DNA of 22,613 nucleotides from JBBKXP01 sp038251315 (GTDB taxonomy: Bacteria > Pseudomonadota > Alphaproteobacteria > Rhodobacterales > Rhodobacteraceae): NCBI GenBank assembly GCA_038251315.1, contig JBBSBK010000056.1:1-22613 (forward strand), in the 5' to 3' direction. Positions within the stretch are counted from its first letter, which is position 1. Each line of letters opens with the position of its first letter. This document shows, one piece after another, positions 15,602 to 22,613 of this stretch. The notes under the pieces were generated by a model that searched no databases, was not told where the DNA came from, and was given only the letters and a program-made list of their open reading frames with translations. The translations under genes were made by a program, and so were the position numbers.

Positions 15602-16019
15602 TCAGGCAGCGGTAGACTGCTGGCCGCGATGCACCACTGCGTGCAAAGGTGGCAAGGGTCAGCAGAAGATCCGGGACAAAGTGGAAATGACGAACGCCGA
15701 GTCAAAGCGAAAATTGCTTCGATCAAGGTGCAAAAAACTACCAACGTCCCCCTTCTTCCCTCCAGCGGCACACTTGCCGAGGACAACCTCGTCCGGCTTT
15801 GGTCAAGCGTATGGGATGGCCGCAGCTGCGCACTTAAACGGCGGATATTGAGAGAATATGTTTACACGCAGAAACACCGGTTTTTACATGCCTTGCTTGA
15901 AGCTGTCCGTCGAGGTCTGCCGCCTCCAAGAACAGGTCAACCGCAGGCCGACCGAAGCGGCCTGACGCTGTTTAGACCTTGCGCGGTTTTCCTTGACCGT
16001 TTAAGCGTCGCGCCGCGTA
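15602..16019. other. 418-base stretch without a recognisable gene, locally low GC
   Basis: No frame gives a protein I recognise, although a plus-strand frame stays open across it for 193 codons without homology-like motifs. Base composition drops: 15841-15900 is about 42% G+C by direct count, well below the surrounding genes. It lies between the broken peptidase gene and tRNA-Thr, so it is probably decayed or imported DNA. The last 40 bases may hold the tRNA promoter: TTGCGC (15979-15984) and TTTAAG (16000-16005), though with a short 15-base spacer. Confidence 0.5.
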
Positions 16020-16092
16020 GCCCCAATAGCTCAGCTGGTAGAGCACTTCATTCGTAATGAAGGGGTCGGCGGTTCGAATCCGTCTTGGGGCA
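16020..16092 (+). tRNA. tRNA-Thr (anticodon CGT)
   Basis: A complete 73-base cloverleaf. The 7-bp acceptor GCCCCAA / TTGGGGC has discriminator A at 16092. The D arm is GCTC-AGCTGGTA-GAGC. The anticodon stem CTTCA / TGAAG encloses TTCGTAA with anticodon CGT, which reads ACG. The T arm is GGCGG-TTCGAAT-CCGTC with one G-T wobble. No CCA is encoded, so it must be added enzymatically. A37 is present, making this a t6A substrate and so a client of the TsaD/TsaE enzymes also encoded here. Confidence 0.97.
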
Positions 16093-16227
16093 CGCGCGCA
16101 CCACAAACCGCAGACTTTGTGACGTCCTTGTGAACGGCTTACTGGCCGATGAAAATAAATCAATTCAAGTGGGTTATAGGCCCGTCGCCGTCACTACGAA
16201 TGAGGCGCACCACCGGCTGAAGCGAAA

Positions 16228-16240
16228 GCGCCCGCGGCGC
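16228..16240 (-). terminator. weak terminator-like hairpin after the hemY-family gene
   Basis: A 5-bp perfect stem GCGCC / GGCGC with a 3-base loop, followed on the minus strand by TTTCGCTT, begins about 12 bases after the stop of the HemY-family gene. The stem is short and the T-run is broken, so termination is uncertain. Confidence 0.4.
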
Positions 16241-16252
16241 GGCCTGGGCACC

Positions 16253-17704
16253 TCAGACCCCCGATTTCGACTCCGCTGGGGTGATATCGCCGGCGTCGAC
16301 CTCGATTACATCGGGTTCTGGGGCGCTGGGATGGCCGACGATAAGCGGCAACATTTCGCGACCTGCGGGCATCGCGACCTCGCCGCGCGGCGGGGTCCGC
16401 CAGCTGAGCGTGTCGAACGATCCGCAGTTGTTGCAGACAGGTGCCCAGGCCGGGTGGATGTGCTGGCAGTTGTCGCAGACCCATTGTGGCCCGCGCGACG
16501 CAGTCAGCCCTTTGGTCAGCCAGCCGCGCACGACGGCGTCGTCAGCCCCTTCGCCGCGTTCGATCGCCGCCATAAGGGTCAGGTTGCGGGCTGTCGGATC
16601 GGTGGCCACCAGATCGCCAATGGCACGACGGGCGCCGGGGAAATCTTCGGCGGCGATGTGCAGTTCGGCCAGAAGCATTCTGGTCTCGGGGTCGGCGGGG
16701 TTGATTTTGGTCAGCGCATGGAACCGTTTCAGCCGTGCGATAGGGGTCTCGTCCGGGACGATCTCCGCAAATGCGGCGGCCAGATCGGGATGCGGCTTGG
16801 CGTTCCATGCCTTGGTCAGCACGCGGACGGCATACCGGGCGTTGTCCGCGGCGATATAGCTTTGTGCAGCCATGACAGCGGCGGGGATCAGATCGGGCGA
16901 AAGGCGGTTCGCCTCGATCGCGGCCTCGCGGGCCTCGATGCTCGAGGTGTCATCGAACACATCCTTGGCCTCGGACAAGGCCAGCACCGCGTCGCGCCGC
17001 TTGTGGACGTCGCGCGGCAGGTTGCCCGACTTCAGCTTGGCCCCCAGTGTCGCTCGTGCCCCTGCCCAATCGCCCTTGTCGGCCTGCAACCGCAGCAGTA
17101 CGTCCTGAGTTTCTTCATGCCTGGGCTTCAGGGCAAAGGCCATTTCGGCCAGCGCCAGCGCCGTCACCGTGTCACCATCGGCCAACTTCTGCTTCATGAT
17201 CCCGCGAATGCCGACAAATCGGGTGCGGTCATCCTCGAGCAGGCGTTTGTAGGTTTCTTCGGCCTTGCGCCGGTCGCCGACAATCTCGGCGGCCTGCGCG
17301 GTCAGCAAGTTGGTCAATTCCGGGCGACCCAGATAGCGTTCGGCCTTGGCGGCCTTGGCCAGCGCCAGATGCCCTTCGCCCGATGCGGCGGCCATCATGC
17401 CATCGGCCATCGCTTCGAACCCTTTGCGTTCGCGGTTGCGGGTGAAATAGCGCGAAATCGCGGTTTCATCGCCGTTCAGAAACTTGAACACGGCGATCAG
17501 CAGACCGAACAACCGCAACGCCAACCAGACGAGAACGACCAGCGCCAACAGGGCAAACGCCATTTCCAGCAGGCTGAATGTCAGTTCGACCCCGGCCAGC
17601 GTGATCTTGGCATCGCCGGGGATTTCGGCCAGCCGCACCGCCCCGTAGGTCAACCCGGTGACGGCGGCGACAAAGGCCAGGATTTTTATCAGGGACCAGA
17701 GCAT
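16253..17704 (-). CDS. hemY: HemY-family membrane TPR protein with C-terminal zinc-ribbon
   Basis: A 483-residue inner-membrane protein with two N-terminal membrane helices (about 5-25 and 43-70), the HemY_N region, and helical TPR-type repeats through about residue 400. It ends with a four-cysteine metal-binding knuckle, WVCDNCQ...PVCNNCG, with Cys410, Cys413, Cys424 and Cys427. The name HemY comes from an enterobacterial gene beside hemCD. It is not protoporphyrinogen oxidase and its role in heme synthesis is unproven. The anchor-TPR-rubredoxin-like layout resembles LapB/YciM, which controls lipopolysaccharide synthesis. It follows the mitofilin-like gene by 10 bases and hemD lies two genes upstream, the usual alphaproteobacterial order. 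Confidence 0.88.
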   Translation of the reverse strand: MLWSLIKILAFVAAVTGLTYGAVRLAEIPGDAKITLAGVELTFSLLEMAFALLALVVLVWLALRLFGLLIAVFKFLNGDETAISRYFTRNRERKGFEAMADGMMAAASGEGHLALAKAAKAERYLGRPELTNLLTAQAAEIVGDRRKAEETYKRLLEDDRTRFVGIRGIMKQKLADGDTVTALALAEMAFALKPRHEETQDVLLRLQADKGDWAGARATLGAKLKSGNLPRDVHKRRDAVLALSEAKDVFDDTSSIEAREAAIEANRLSPDLIPAAVMAAQSYIAADNARYAVRVLTKAWNAKPHPDLAAAFAEIVPDETPIARLKRFHALTKINPADPETRMLLAELHIAAEDFPGARRAIGDLVATDPTARNLTLMAAIERGEGADDAVVRGWLTKGLTASRGPQWVCDNCQHIHPAWAPVCNNCGSFDTLSWRTPPRGEVAMPAGREMLPLIVGHPSAPEPDVIEVDAGDITPAESKSGV

Positions 17705-17714
17705 GTGTTCCGCC

Positions 17715-18974
17715 TTAGTTGACGTTCAGGGTGGATGACAGGGCATCGATGGCAGCAAGGGCGTTAACCCGTGTCGCCGCCAGTGCGGCCCAATCGGCCA
17801 TGTCGGTGCGGGCCGAGTCGGGCAGCGTGCCGACCAGCGCAATTGCTTCGGTCAGTTGTGCGCGGCCCAACGCCCCTTCGATCCGCGACAGGATTGCATC
17901 GACCGTGTCGCCATCTTGCGGCGTGACAGACCGGACATCGAACTGGGTGCGCAGAAAGGCGGTCAGGCCGGTATTGCTCTCGCCCGCCTCGCCGCTGCGC
18001 CGTGCGCTCGCAAGGGCCGCACGAGCGGCTTCCGGATAAGCGGCTTGCAGGGCGGCCAGCGTCGGGATGCCCTCGGGCGCCGGAGCGGTCAGGGCCTCGG
18101 GCAAGGGGTCGGTGGCGACGATGCCGAGTTCGGGCAGGGCAGCATCATAGGGCGCACCGCTTTCCAATGCGGCGACGACCTGCGCCAGTGCGGCGCGGGC
18201 AGCAGCGCGGTCCGCGGTTGCGGCGTTGTCTTCCGTAATCTGGGCAGCCTGATCGCGGGCCGCCGCAAGCTGCGCCTGCGCGTCGGCGGCAAGATCGGAC
18301 ATGCTTTGCCGCTGCGTCGCCAGTTCGTCGCGTAGCGCCGCGATGTCGGATTCGTAAGCGGCCAGCGCGGTTTCGGTCAGGCTGCCATCGGCCAGCGGGG
18401 CACGTTCGACGGCATCGATCCGGGCCGTCAGATCGGCGATCTGGGGCGCGATGGTATCGGGGATGGCGGCAAAATTCGTCGCCATGTCAGCCTGCGCGGT
18501 GGCCAGACCGTCCACCCGGGCGGACAGATCGGACGTCGCGGCCAGATCGGTCTGCAATCTTGCAATGGCATCTGCCTGCGCGGCAGCCGTGTTGGCCCGA
18601 TCGATCCGGTCTTGCGCGGTTTGCAGATAGGCAGCGCCATAACCCAGCGCCGCAGCGATCGCGCCACCCAGCACCAGCGGCACAAATCCGCCCCGCCGTT
18701 GGGGCTCGGGGGGGTCCGCGACCTTAGGCCTGGACGCCGGTTCGTCGTCGGGCGGCGTGTCGGGTTCGCTCGGGGCGGGCGGTGTTTCGAAAGGCGCGGT
18801 ATCGGGTTCGCTCGTGACAGGCGGCGTTTCGACGGGCGCGGCGTCGGCGGCGGGTGCGGCCGCGCCTTCCGATTCGACAACAACGGCATCCTCGACCTGC
18901 CCGGTGACAGGCTCGACGGTTGGTTTATCCCGCGTTGTCCGGGCTTTGCGTCCCTTGGCCGGTGTCTGTGCCAC
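17715..18974 (-). CDS. mitofilin-family (COG4223) membrane protein
   Basis: A 419-residue protein with a long Pro/Glu/Thr-rich, Lys/Arg-ended cytoplasmic N-terminus, one membrane helix (about residues 95-117, LVLGGAIAAALGYGAAYL), an Ala/Gln/Asp-rich coiled coil (about 118-270) and a helical C-terminal domain. This is the layout of the alphaproteobacterial relatives of mitochondrial Mic60/mitofilin, found between hemD and hemY and thought to shape inner-membrane structures. I chose the GTG at 18972-18974 because GGAAAGG lies 8 bases upstream; an ATG 13 codons earlier (19013) lacks a well-placed ribosome site but remains possible. The assignment is by layout and gene order, since such sequences are low in complexity. 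Confidence 0.8.
   Translation of the reverse strand: MAQTPAKGRKARTTRDKPTVEPVTGQVEDAVVVESEGAAAPAADAAPVETPPVTSEPDTAPFETPPAPSEPDTPPDDEPASRPKVADPPEPQRRGGFVPLVLGGAIAAALGYGAAYLQTAQDRIDRANTAAAQADAIARLQTDLAATSDLSARVDGLATAQADMATNFAAIPDTIAPQIADLTARIDAVERAPLADGSLTETALAAYESDIAALRDELATQRQSMSDLAADAQAQLAAARDQAAQITEDNAATADRAAARAALAQVVAALESGAPYDAALPELGIVATDPLPEALTAPAPEGIPTLAALQAAYPEAARAALASARRSGEAGESNTGLTAFLRTQFDVRSVTPQDGDTVDAILSRIEGALGRAQLTEAIALVGTLPDSARTDMADWAALAATRVNALAAIDALSSTLNVN
18750..18833 (-). repeat. two-copy 42-bp tandem repeat inside the mitofilin-like gene
   Basis: Two adjacent 42-base units (18792-18833 and 18750-18791) encode VETPPVTSEPDTAP and FETPPAPSEPDTPP, which agree at 10 of 14 positions. 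They lie in the disordered, Pro/Glu-rich segment before the membrane helix. This looks like an in-frame duplication, probably length-tolerant. Confidence 0.85.
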
Positions 18975-19033
18975 GTCGTGAACCTTTCCGCCAATGCGCC
19001 ACCCAGCGCGCATGCCCTACCCTCTTGCAAACC

Positions 19034-19738
19034 TCAGCGGTTGCCAAGGGTTGCAAGCACCCTGCACGTTGCCGCCGTCATCGACGGTCCGTCAGGCAGC
19101 GCCGCTATCGCAAGGGACTGCACCGGCACGCCCGAAAATGCAACTGCTACCGCCTGCGACAGGGTGACGACGTGCAAGGGCGCGGTGAAGCTTCCCATGT
19201 CTTTTAGCAGGCTGGCGGTCCGGGGTGAAAACAGCGGAATAACCACAGGCGAGGCGCCTGACAGAATTGCACGGGTCGTTTCGGGTAACGGCAGGGCGCG
19301 CTGACGATAGGCGATCAGATCGGTGCATGCTAGTCCGGCGGAAGATAGGCGAACAGCTATGTCGCCCCGCGCATGTTCGCCCCGGATATGGAGCAGCGGA
19401 CCTTTCGGGCGGTCGCGCAGCAGCAGCTCTGTCAGGGCCGCGGCGTCGCCGTCGGCGGTCCGCGCCGCGTATCCGGCATCGGTCGCCGCCTTGGCCGTCC
19501 GGTTGCCGACGCACCATGCCGCAAGTCCATGTGCAAAACCCAGTCTGGCCGCCTGAGCGACCCCATTCTCGGACGTAAAGATAATGTCGACGGGTGCCGC
19601 AGGCACATCGACATCGATCGGTTCGATCTGGATCAGTGGCGCGGTTTCGGCCAGCACAGTCTCTGAAAACGCGGCCTGCACCTGCCGCAGAAATCGCGTT
19701 GCTGCCGGTTCGGGCCGGGTAATCAGCAGGATCGCCAT
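19034..19738 (-). CDS. hemD: uroporphyrinogen-III synthase
   Basis: HemD cyclises hydroxymethylbilane to uroporphyrinogen III, the branch point for heme, cobalamin and bacteriochlorophyll. The 234-residue product starting MAILLITRPEPAATRF has the usual length and the family's few conserved points: the N-terminal TRP, IIFTSENGVAQAARLG (the TS-N-V/A motif), WCVGNRTAKAATDAGY, HIRGEHARGD and YRQRALP. HemD is poorly conserved, so this pattern plus the hemD > mitofilin > hemY order is good support. A longer frame starting 58 codons upstream is rejected because it would run into tsaD and encodes a Cys/Arg-rich junk stretch. GGGGA precedes the ATG. It is divergent from tsaD. Confidence 0.92.
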   Translation of the reverse strand: MAILLITRPEPAATRFLRQVQAAFSETVLAETAPLIQIEPIDVDVPAAPVDIIFTSENGVAQAARLGFAHGLAAWCVGNRTAKAATDAGYAARTADGDAAALTELLLRDRPKGPLLHIRGEHARGDIAVRLSSAGLACTDLIAYRQRALPLPETTRAILSGASPVVIPLFSPRTASLLKDMGSFTAPLHVVTLSQAVAVAFSGVPVQSLAIAALPDGPSMTAATCRVLATLGNR

Positions 19739-19809
19739 GCCCGTGTCCCCATTGTTTGCCCAGTCGCGCAATGTTACCTGCCGGAAACACAGGCGCAACC
19801 GGAACCGGC
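19739..19809. promoter_or_regulatory. divergent hemD / tsaD promoter region
   Basis: These 71 bases must supply promoters for the hemD run (minus) and tsaD run (plus). The only symmetry I see is TTGC-N8-GCAA (19755-19770). There is no FNR-type TTGAT-N4-ATCAA box. No convincing -35/-10 pair was identified. Confidence 0.35.
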
Positions 19810-20904
19810 ATGACCCGCACCCTGACCATCCTTGGCATCGAAAGCAGTTGTGACGATACGGCGGCTGCTGTCGTGCGTCAGGGTGCCGGGCGGGCGACAA
19901 TTCTGTCGTCAATTGTCTGGGGCCAGGACGCGCTGCATGCCGATTTCGGCGGCGTGGTGCCCGAAATCGCCGCGCGCGCGCACGCGGAAAAACTGGATCA
20001 CTGCGTCGAAGAATCGTTGACGATCGCGGGCGTCGATCTCGCCGATCTGGACGGCATCGCCGTCACCGCCGGGCCGGGGCTGATCGGCGGTGTGCTGTCA
20101 GGGGTGATGTGTGCCAAGGGGCTTGCGGCGGCGACGGGTCTGCCGCTGATCGGGGTTAACCATCTGGCCGGCCACGCCCTCACCCCCCGATTGACCGACG
20201 ATCTGCCGTTTCCCTATCTGATGCTGCTGGTGTCGGGCGGGCATTGCCAGTTTCTGATCGTGCGCGGGCACGATGGATTCGTTCGGATCGGCGGCACCAT
20301 CGACGACGCTCCCGGCGAAGCCTTTGACAAGGTTGCCCGCCTGATCGGTCTGGGTCAACCGGGCGGCCCGGCGATCGAACGGGCGGCGCGTGCGGGCGAT
20401 CCGACGCGATTCCCCTTGCCCCGTCCCCTGCTGGACCGGGCGGGGTGCGATATGTCGTTCTCGGGGCTGAAAACGGCGATGCTCCGGGCGCGGGATTCCG
20501 TCGCGGCGGTGTCTGGCGGGCTTTCGGCGCAGGATCAAAGCGATCTGGCAGCTGGATTCCAAACCGCGGTGGCTGACGTGTTGGCTGAAAAGACCCGGCG
20601 CGCACTGGCGGTCTATCTGGCCGATTCCCCGGTGCATCGCGGTTTTGCGGTCGCAGGCGGAGTCGCAGCGAACGGCCAAATCCGAACGGCGTTGAAGGCC
20701 ATTTGTGGTCATACCGATACAGTTTTCGTCGCCCCGCCTTTGCCCCTTTGCACCGATAACGCGGCGATGATTGCCCATGTGGGTCTCGAACGATTGCGGC
20801 ACGGACAACTCGACGACATGACCCTTCCCGCACGACCACGTTGGCCGCTTGATGAGATCAGCCCGCCGCTTCTCGGCTTTGGCAAAAAGGGGGCCAAAGC
20901 ATGA
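19810..20904 (+). CDS. tsaD: tRNA t6A37 threonylcarbamoyltransferase TsaD
   Basis: TsaD (Kae1/YgjD/Gcp family, ASKHA fold) transfers threonylcarbamoyl from TC-AMP to A37 of ANN-decoding tRNAs. The 364-residue protein starts at the ATG at 19810, giving GIESSCDDTAAA (9-20). Metal ligands are His118 and His122 in VNHLAGHA. LLVSGGHCQFL (139-149), DDAPGEAFDKVARLIGLGQPGG, AVAGGVAANG and the late metal-binding Asp in CTDNAAMIAHVG (about residue 315) complete the set. An upstream in-frame ATG at 19756 lies in the promoter gap and adds 18 non-conserved residues. The stop overlaps the gpsA start by 4 bases. Confidence 0.97.
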   Translation: MTRTLTILGIESSCDDTAAAVVRQGAGRATILSSIVWGQDALHADFGGVVPEIAARAHAEKLDHCVEESLTIAGVDLADLDGIAVTAGPGLIGGVLSGVMCAKGLAAATGLPLIGVNHLAGHALTPRLTDDLPFPYLMLLVSGGHCQFLIVRGHDGFVRIGGTIDDAPGEAFDKVARLIGLGQPGGPAIERAARAGDPTRFPLPRPLLDRAGCDMSFSGLKTAMLRARDSVAAVSGGLSAQDQSDLAAGFQTAVADVLAEKTRRALAVYLADSPVHRGFAVAGGVAANGQIRTALKAICGHTDTVFVAPPLPLCTDNAAMIAHVGLERLRHGQLDDMTLPARPRWPLDEISPPLLGFGKKGAKA

Positions 20905-21869
20905 GCGTCGGGATCATAGGGGGCGGCGCATTCGGCACCGCGCTGGGCGTCGCGCTGGCTGGCAGCGGCGCGGCGGTGACACTGTGGGCGCGGGATGCGG
21001 ATGCGGTGGTGGCGATGCAGCGCGAGCGGATAAACCCGCGGTTGCCAGGCGTCGTCTTGCCCGAGGGCCTGCATGTTTCGGCCAATTTAGACACGGTTTT
21101 TCCCCACGACGTCCTGCTTGCCGCCATTCCGGCGCAGACCTTGCGGGGATTCCTTGAAACCCACGCGGCCGCGATGTCAGGCAAGGTGATCGTTGCCTGT
21201 TGCAAGGGGATCGATCTGACCACGCTAACCGGGCCGGTTGCGACCATCACGGCGGTTGTGCCGGATGCCACGGCGGCAATCCTGACCGGCCCCAGTTTCG
21301 CCGCCGACATCGCGCGGGGGTTGCCGACCGCGTTGACCATCGCCTGCGCCGACGACGACACCGGGGCAGCCTTGCAGGTGTTGCTGTCGACCCCGGCGCT
21401 GCGGCTTTACCGGACAATCGACACCGTCGGGGCGGAACTTGGCGGCGCGTTAAAGAACGTCATGGCCATCGCGGCCGGGGCCTGCATCGGTGCAGGTTTC
21501 GGCGAATCGGCGCGCGCTGCGCTGATCACGCGGGCGTTCGCTGAAATGCAGCGGCTTGCGATGGCATTGGGTACGCGGGCCGAAACGTTGGCAGGGCTCT
21601 CCGGGTTCGGCGATCTGGTGCTGACCTGCACATCGGATCAGTCGCGTAACTATCGTTACGGGCTGGCGCTGGGCCGGGGCGAAACGTTCGACACCGGCAC
21701 AACGGTCGAAGGTGCCGCCACTGCAAAAGCAGTTTCGAACCTGGCCCGAACGCGAGAAATGGACCTTCCCATTTGCCAGGCGGTTGCCCGGATTGTCGAA
21801 GGAGAACTGACCGTGAACGACGCGATGCAAATCCTGTTGTCGCGCCCGCTGAAAGAGGAGGGCGCGTGA
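20901..21869 (+). CDS. gpsA: NAD(P)-dependent glycerol-3-phosphate dehydrogenase
   Basis: GpsA reduces dihydroxyacetone phosphate to sn-glycerol-3-phosphate for phospholipid synthesis. The 322-residue protein has the Rossmann loop GGGAFGTALG (7-16), the conserved ACCKGID and LTGPSFAADIARGLPTA segments, and the catalytic Lys185 in GALKNVMAIAAG. The substrate-binding SGFGDLVLTCTSDQSRNYRYG and GTTVEGAATA near the end also match. It is coupled to tsaD (ATGA at 20901-20904) and to the EVE gene (TGATG at 21867-21871). Confidence 0.97.
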   Translation: MSVGIIGGGAFGTALGVALAGSGAAVTLWARDADAVVAMQRERINPRLPGVVLPEGLHVSANLDTVFPHDVLLAAIPAQTLRGFLETHAAAMSGKVIVACCKGIDLTTLTGPVATITAVVPDATAAILTGPSFAADIARGLPTALTIACADDDTGAALQVLLSTPALRLYRTIDTVGAELGGALKNVMAIAAGACIGAGFGESARAALITRAFAEMQRLAMALGTRAETLAGLSGFGDLVLTCTSDQSRNYRYGLALGRGETFDTGTTVEGAATAKAVSNLARTREMDLPICQAVARIVEGELTVNDAMQILLSRPLKEEGA

Positions 21870-22288
21870 TGGCCAAGTGGCTGTTCAAATCTGAACCCGA
21901 TGTTTGGGGCTGGGCCGATCAGGTCGCTAAGGGTGTGGCGGGCGAAGAATGGCACGGCGTGCGCAACTATCAGGCGCGCAACAACATGCGGGCGATGGCC
22001 TTGGGCGATCTGGGATTCTTTTACCATTCGCGGTCGGGTCTCGAGATCATTGGCATCGTCGAGGTCTGCGCCCTGTCACACCCTGACGGCACGACCGACA
22101 ATCCGCGCTGGGATTGCGTCGATATCCGCGCCGTGCGTCCGCTGACCAAGCCTGTGACGCTTGAGCAGATCAAGGCCAATCCGCGCCTGACCGACATGGT
22201 GCTGGTCAGGAATTCGCGCCTCTCGGTCCAGCCTGTGACGCCCGTTGAATGGCGGATCATCTGCGAAATGGGCGACACGCTGCCTTAG
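21869..22288 (+). CDS. EVE-domain protein
   Basis: A 139-residue single-domain protein of the EVE (PUA-like) family. MAKWLFKSEPDVWGW at the start, WHGVRNYQARNNMRAM, GDLGFFYHSRSG and the C-terminal FMSDMVLVRNSRLSVQPVT-like region (here LTDMVLVRNSRLSVQPV) are diagnostic. EVE domains bind modified bases, for example 5-methylcytosine or modified RNA nucleotides, through an aromatic cage. The natural ligand here is unknown. The ATG at 21869 shares one base with the gpsA stop and follows a strong AGAGGAGG site. It is the last gene of the run and ends before a terminator. Confidence 0.93.
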   Translation: MAKWLFKSEPDVWGWADQVAKGVAGEEWHGVRNYQARNNMRAMALGDLGFFYHSRSGLEIIGIVEVCALSHPDGTTDNPRWDCVDIRAVRPLTKPVTLEQIKANPRLTDMVLVRNSRLSVQPVTPVEWRIICEMGDTLP

Positions 22289-22302
22289 GGCTCTGAACAA
22301 GC

Positions 22303-22332
22303 GAAAGGGTCCGGACGGATCCGAACCCTTTC
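22303..22332 (+). terminator. strong hairpin terminator after the tsaD-gpsA-EVE run
   Basis: GAAAGGGT (22303-22310) pairs with ACCCTTTC (22325-22332). After one C-A mismatch the stem continues with CGGA / TCCG around a 4-base loop. TCTC follows. It starts 14 bases after the EVE stop. It is near-symmetrical with an A/T-rich base, so it may also act on the opposite strand. Confidence 0.75.
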
Positions 22333-22496
22333 TCTCACCCGCGTACTCCCACACGCGACTTGAAATTCGGTTCGGGCCGTCCTGGCCTCGGGATCAGGCA
22401 TAGGACGAAGAGGCCCGATGGTGCAAACGATTAGCCCGAAAGGTTCAATTCAAATGCGGTTCAAATGAAACACCTGCCAGGCGACCGAGCGCGCCC

Positions 22497-22613
22497 TTAC
22501 TTGTAAACGGATTCTTTGCCGAAATGCTTGGTCAGCATGTAATAGATGACGGCGCGATATTTATTCCGTTCGGATTTGCCATAGGTTTCAATGACCGCAT
22601 GGATCGCCATCAT
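22497..22613 (-). CDS. DUF2853-family protein, 5' end cut by window edge
   Basis: The last 38 codons of a minus-strand gene, ending at the TAA complement at 22497-22499, are present. HAVIETYGKSERNKYRAVIY, followed by YMLTKHFGKESVYK, matches the C-terminus of DUF2853 proteins, small alphaproteobacterial proteins of about 110 residues and unknown function. The rest of the gene lies beyond the right edge. The two Met codons at the very edge are internal by comparison with the family, not the start. Confidence 0.85.
   Translation of the reverse strand: MMAIHAVIETYGKSERNKYRAVIYYMLTKHFGKESVYK

Noticed and set aside
15604..15680. Minus-strand peptide SRPAVYRCLS resembling a resolvase helix-turn-helix
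   Set aside because: Only about ten residues, no other resolvase motif nearby, frame interrupted; probably chance.
15476..16057. 193-codon plus-strand frame over the peptidase fragment and low-GC stretch
   Set aside because: No motifs, runs into the tRNA gene, and overlaps a clearly homologous minus-strand fragment.
16085..17722. 545-codon open frame on the plus strand starting inside tRNA-Thr
   Set aside because: It begins in the tRNA and is antisense to the HemY-family gene; Gly/Gln/His-rich with no recognisable domain.
19739..19912. 58-codon N-terminal extension of hemD
   Set aside because: It crosses the divergent promoter region into tsaD and encodes non-conserved Cys/Arg-rich sequence.
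20156..20163. TTAACCAT, resembling a CtrA half-type site
   Set aside because: It lies inside tsaD, encoding part of the conserved VNHLAGH metal motif, so the sequence is explained by coding.
22340..22357. CGCGT / ACGCG 5-bp inverted repeat and GGCCTC / GAGGCC arms (22384-22415) before the DUF2853 gene end
   Set aside because: Short stems with long loops and no T-run; the 22303-22332 hairpin already explains termination.
1..22613. CRISPR arrays, insertion sequences, prophage genes, riboswitches
   Set aside because: No regularly spaced repeats, transposase or integrase motifs, phage structural genes or recognisable riboswitch cores were seen on either strand.

Overview
This is a chromosomal segment from a GC-rich alphaproteobacterium, most probably a member of the Rhodobacterales (Rhodobacter/Roseobacter group). 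The case rests on an intact RegB/SenC/RegA redox-signalling locus with its family-specific motifs, a kinase-less PAS protein of the DivL type behind a CtrA-type box, an AddAB recombination system, and closely packed genes with ATGA/TGATG overlaps. Most of the window is ordinary core genome. The accessory-looking part is about 13.8-16.0 kb.

Layout. (1) 1-943, minus strand: the 5' part of hslV with a heat-shock-like promoter, and trxA with a clear rho-independent terminator. (2) 943-10976, minus strand: a tight run transcribed as PAS protein (DivL-like) > tsaE > amgK > murU > addB > addA. From tsaE to addA the genes overlap or are one base apart. A full CtrA box (TTAA-N7-TTAAC) and a GANTC site lie in front of the run. 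(3) 11061-13797: regB on the minus strand, divergent from senC and regA on the plus strand. (4) 13798-16019: decayed accessory DNA holding a 5'-truncated brnT toxin remnant that no ORF caller would report, an orphan brnA antitoxin gene, a D-lyxose isomerase-like gene, a C-terminal fragment of a RocB-like M20 peptidase, and about 420 bases with no recognisable gene and locally low GC. (5) 16020-16092: tRNA-Thr(CGT). (6) 16253-19738, minus strand: hemD > mitofilin-like membrane protein > HemY-family TPR protein. (7) 19810-22288, plus strand: tsaD > gpsA > EVE-domain gene, closed by a strong hairpin. The window ends inside a DUF2853-type gene on the minus strand.

How the genes work together. TsaE and TsaD belong to the machinery that makes t6A37 on ANN-decoding tRNAs, and the tRNA-Thr here is of that class. 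AmgK and MurU form a peptidoglycan-sugar salvage route to UDP-MurNAc. AddA and AddB process double-strand breaks. RegB, SenC and RegA link respiratory redox state and copper/cytochrome oxidase assembly to transcription. HemD makes uroporphyrinogen III. The CtrA box suggests the DivL-to-AddA run may be under cell-cycle/CtrA control.

I found no complete new defence or mobile system. The observations most worth following up are the CtrA box ahead of the DivL-like/AddAB run, the toxin-less brnA with its overlapping brnT remnant, and the LapB-like architecture of the HemY-family protein. All assignments come from reading motifs by eye; no database search was run.
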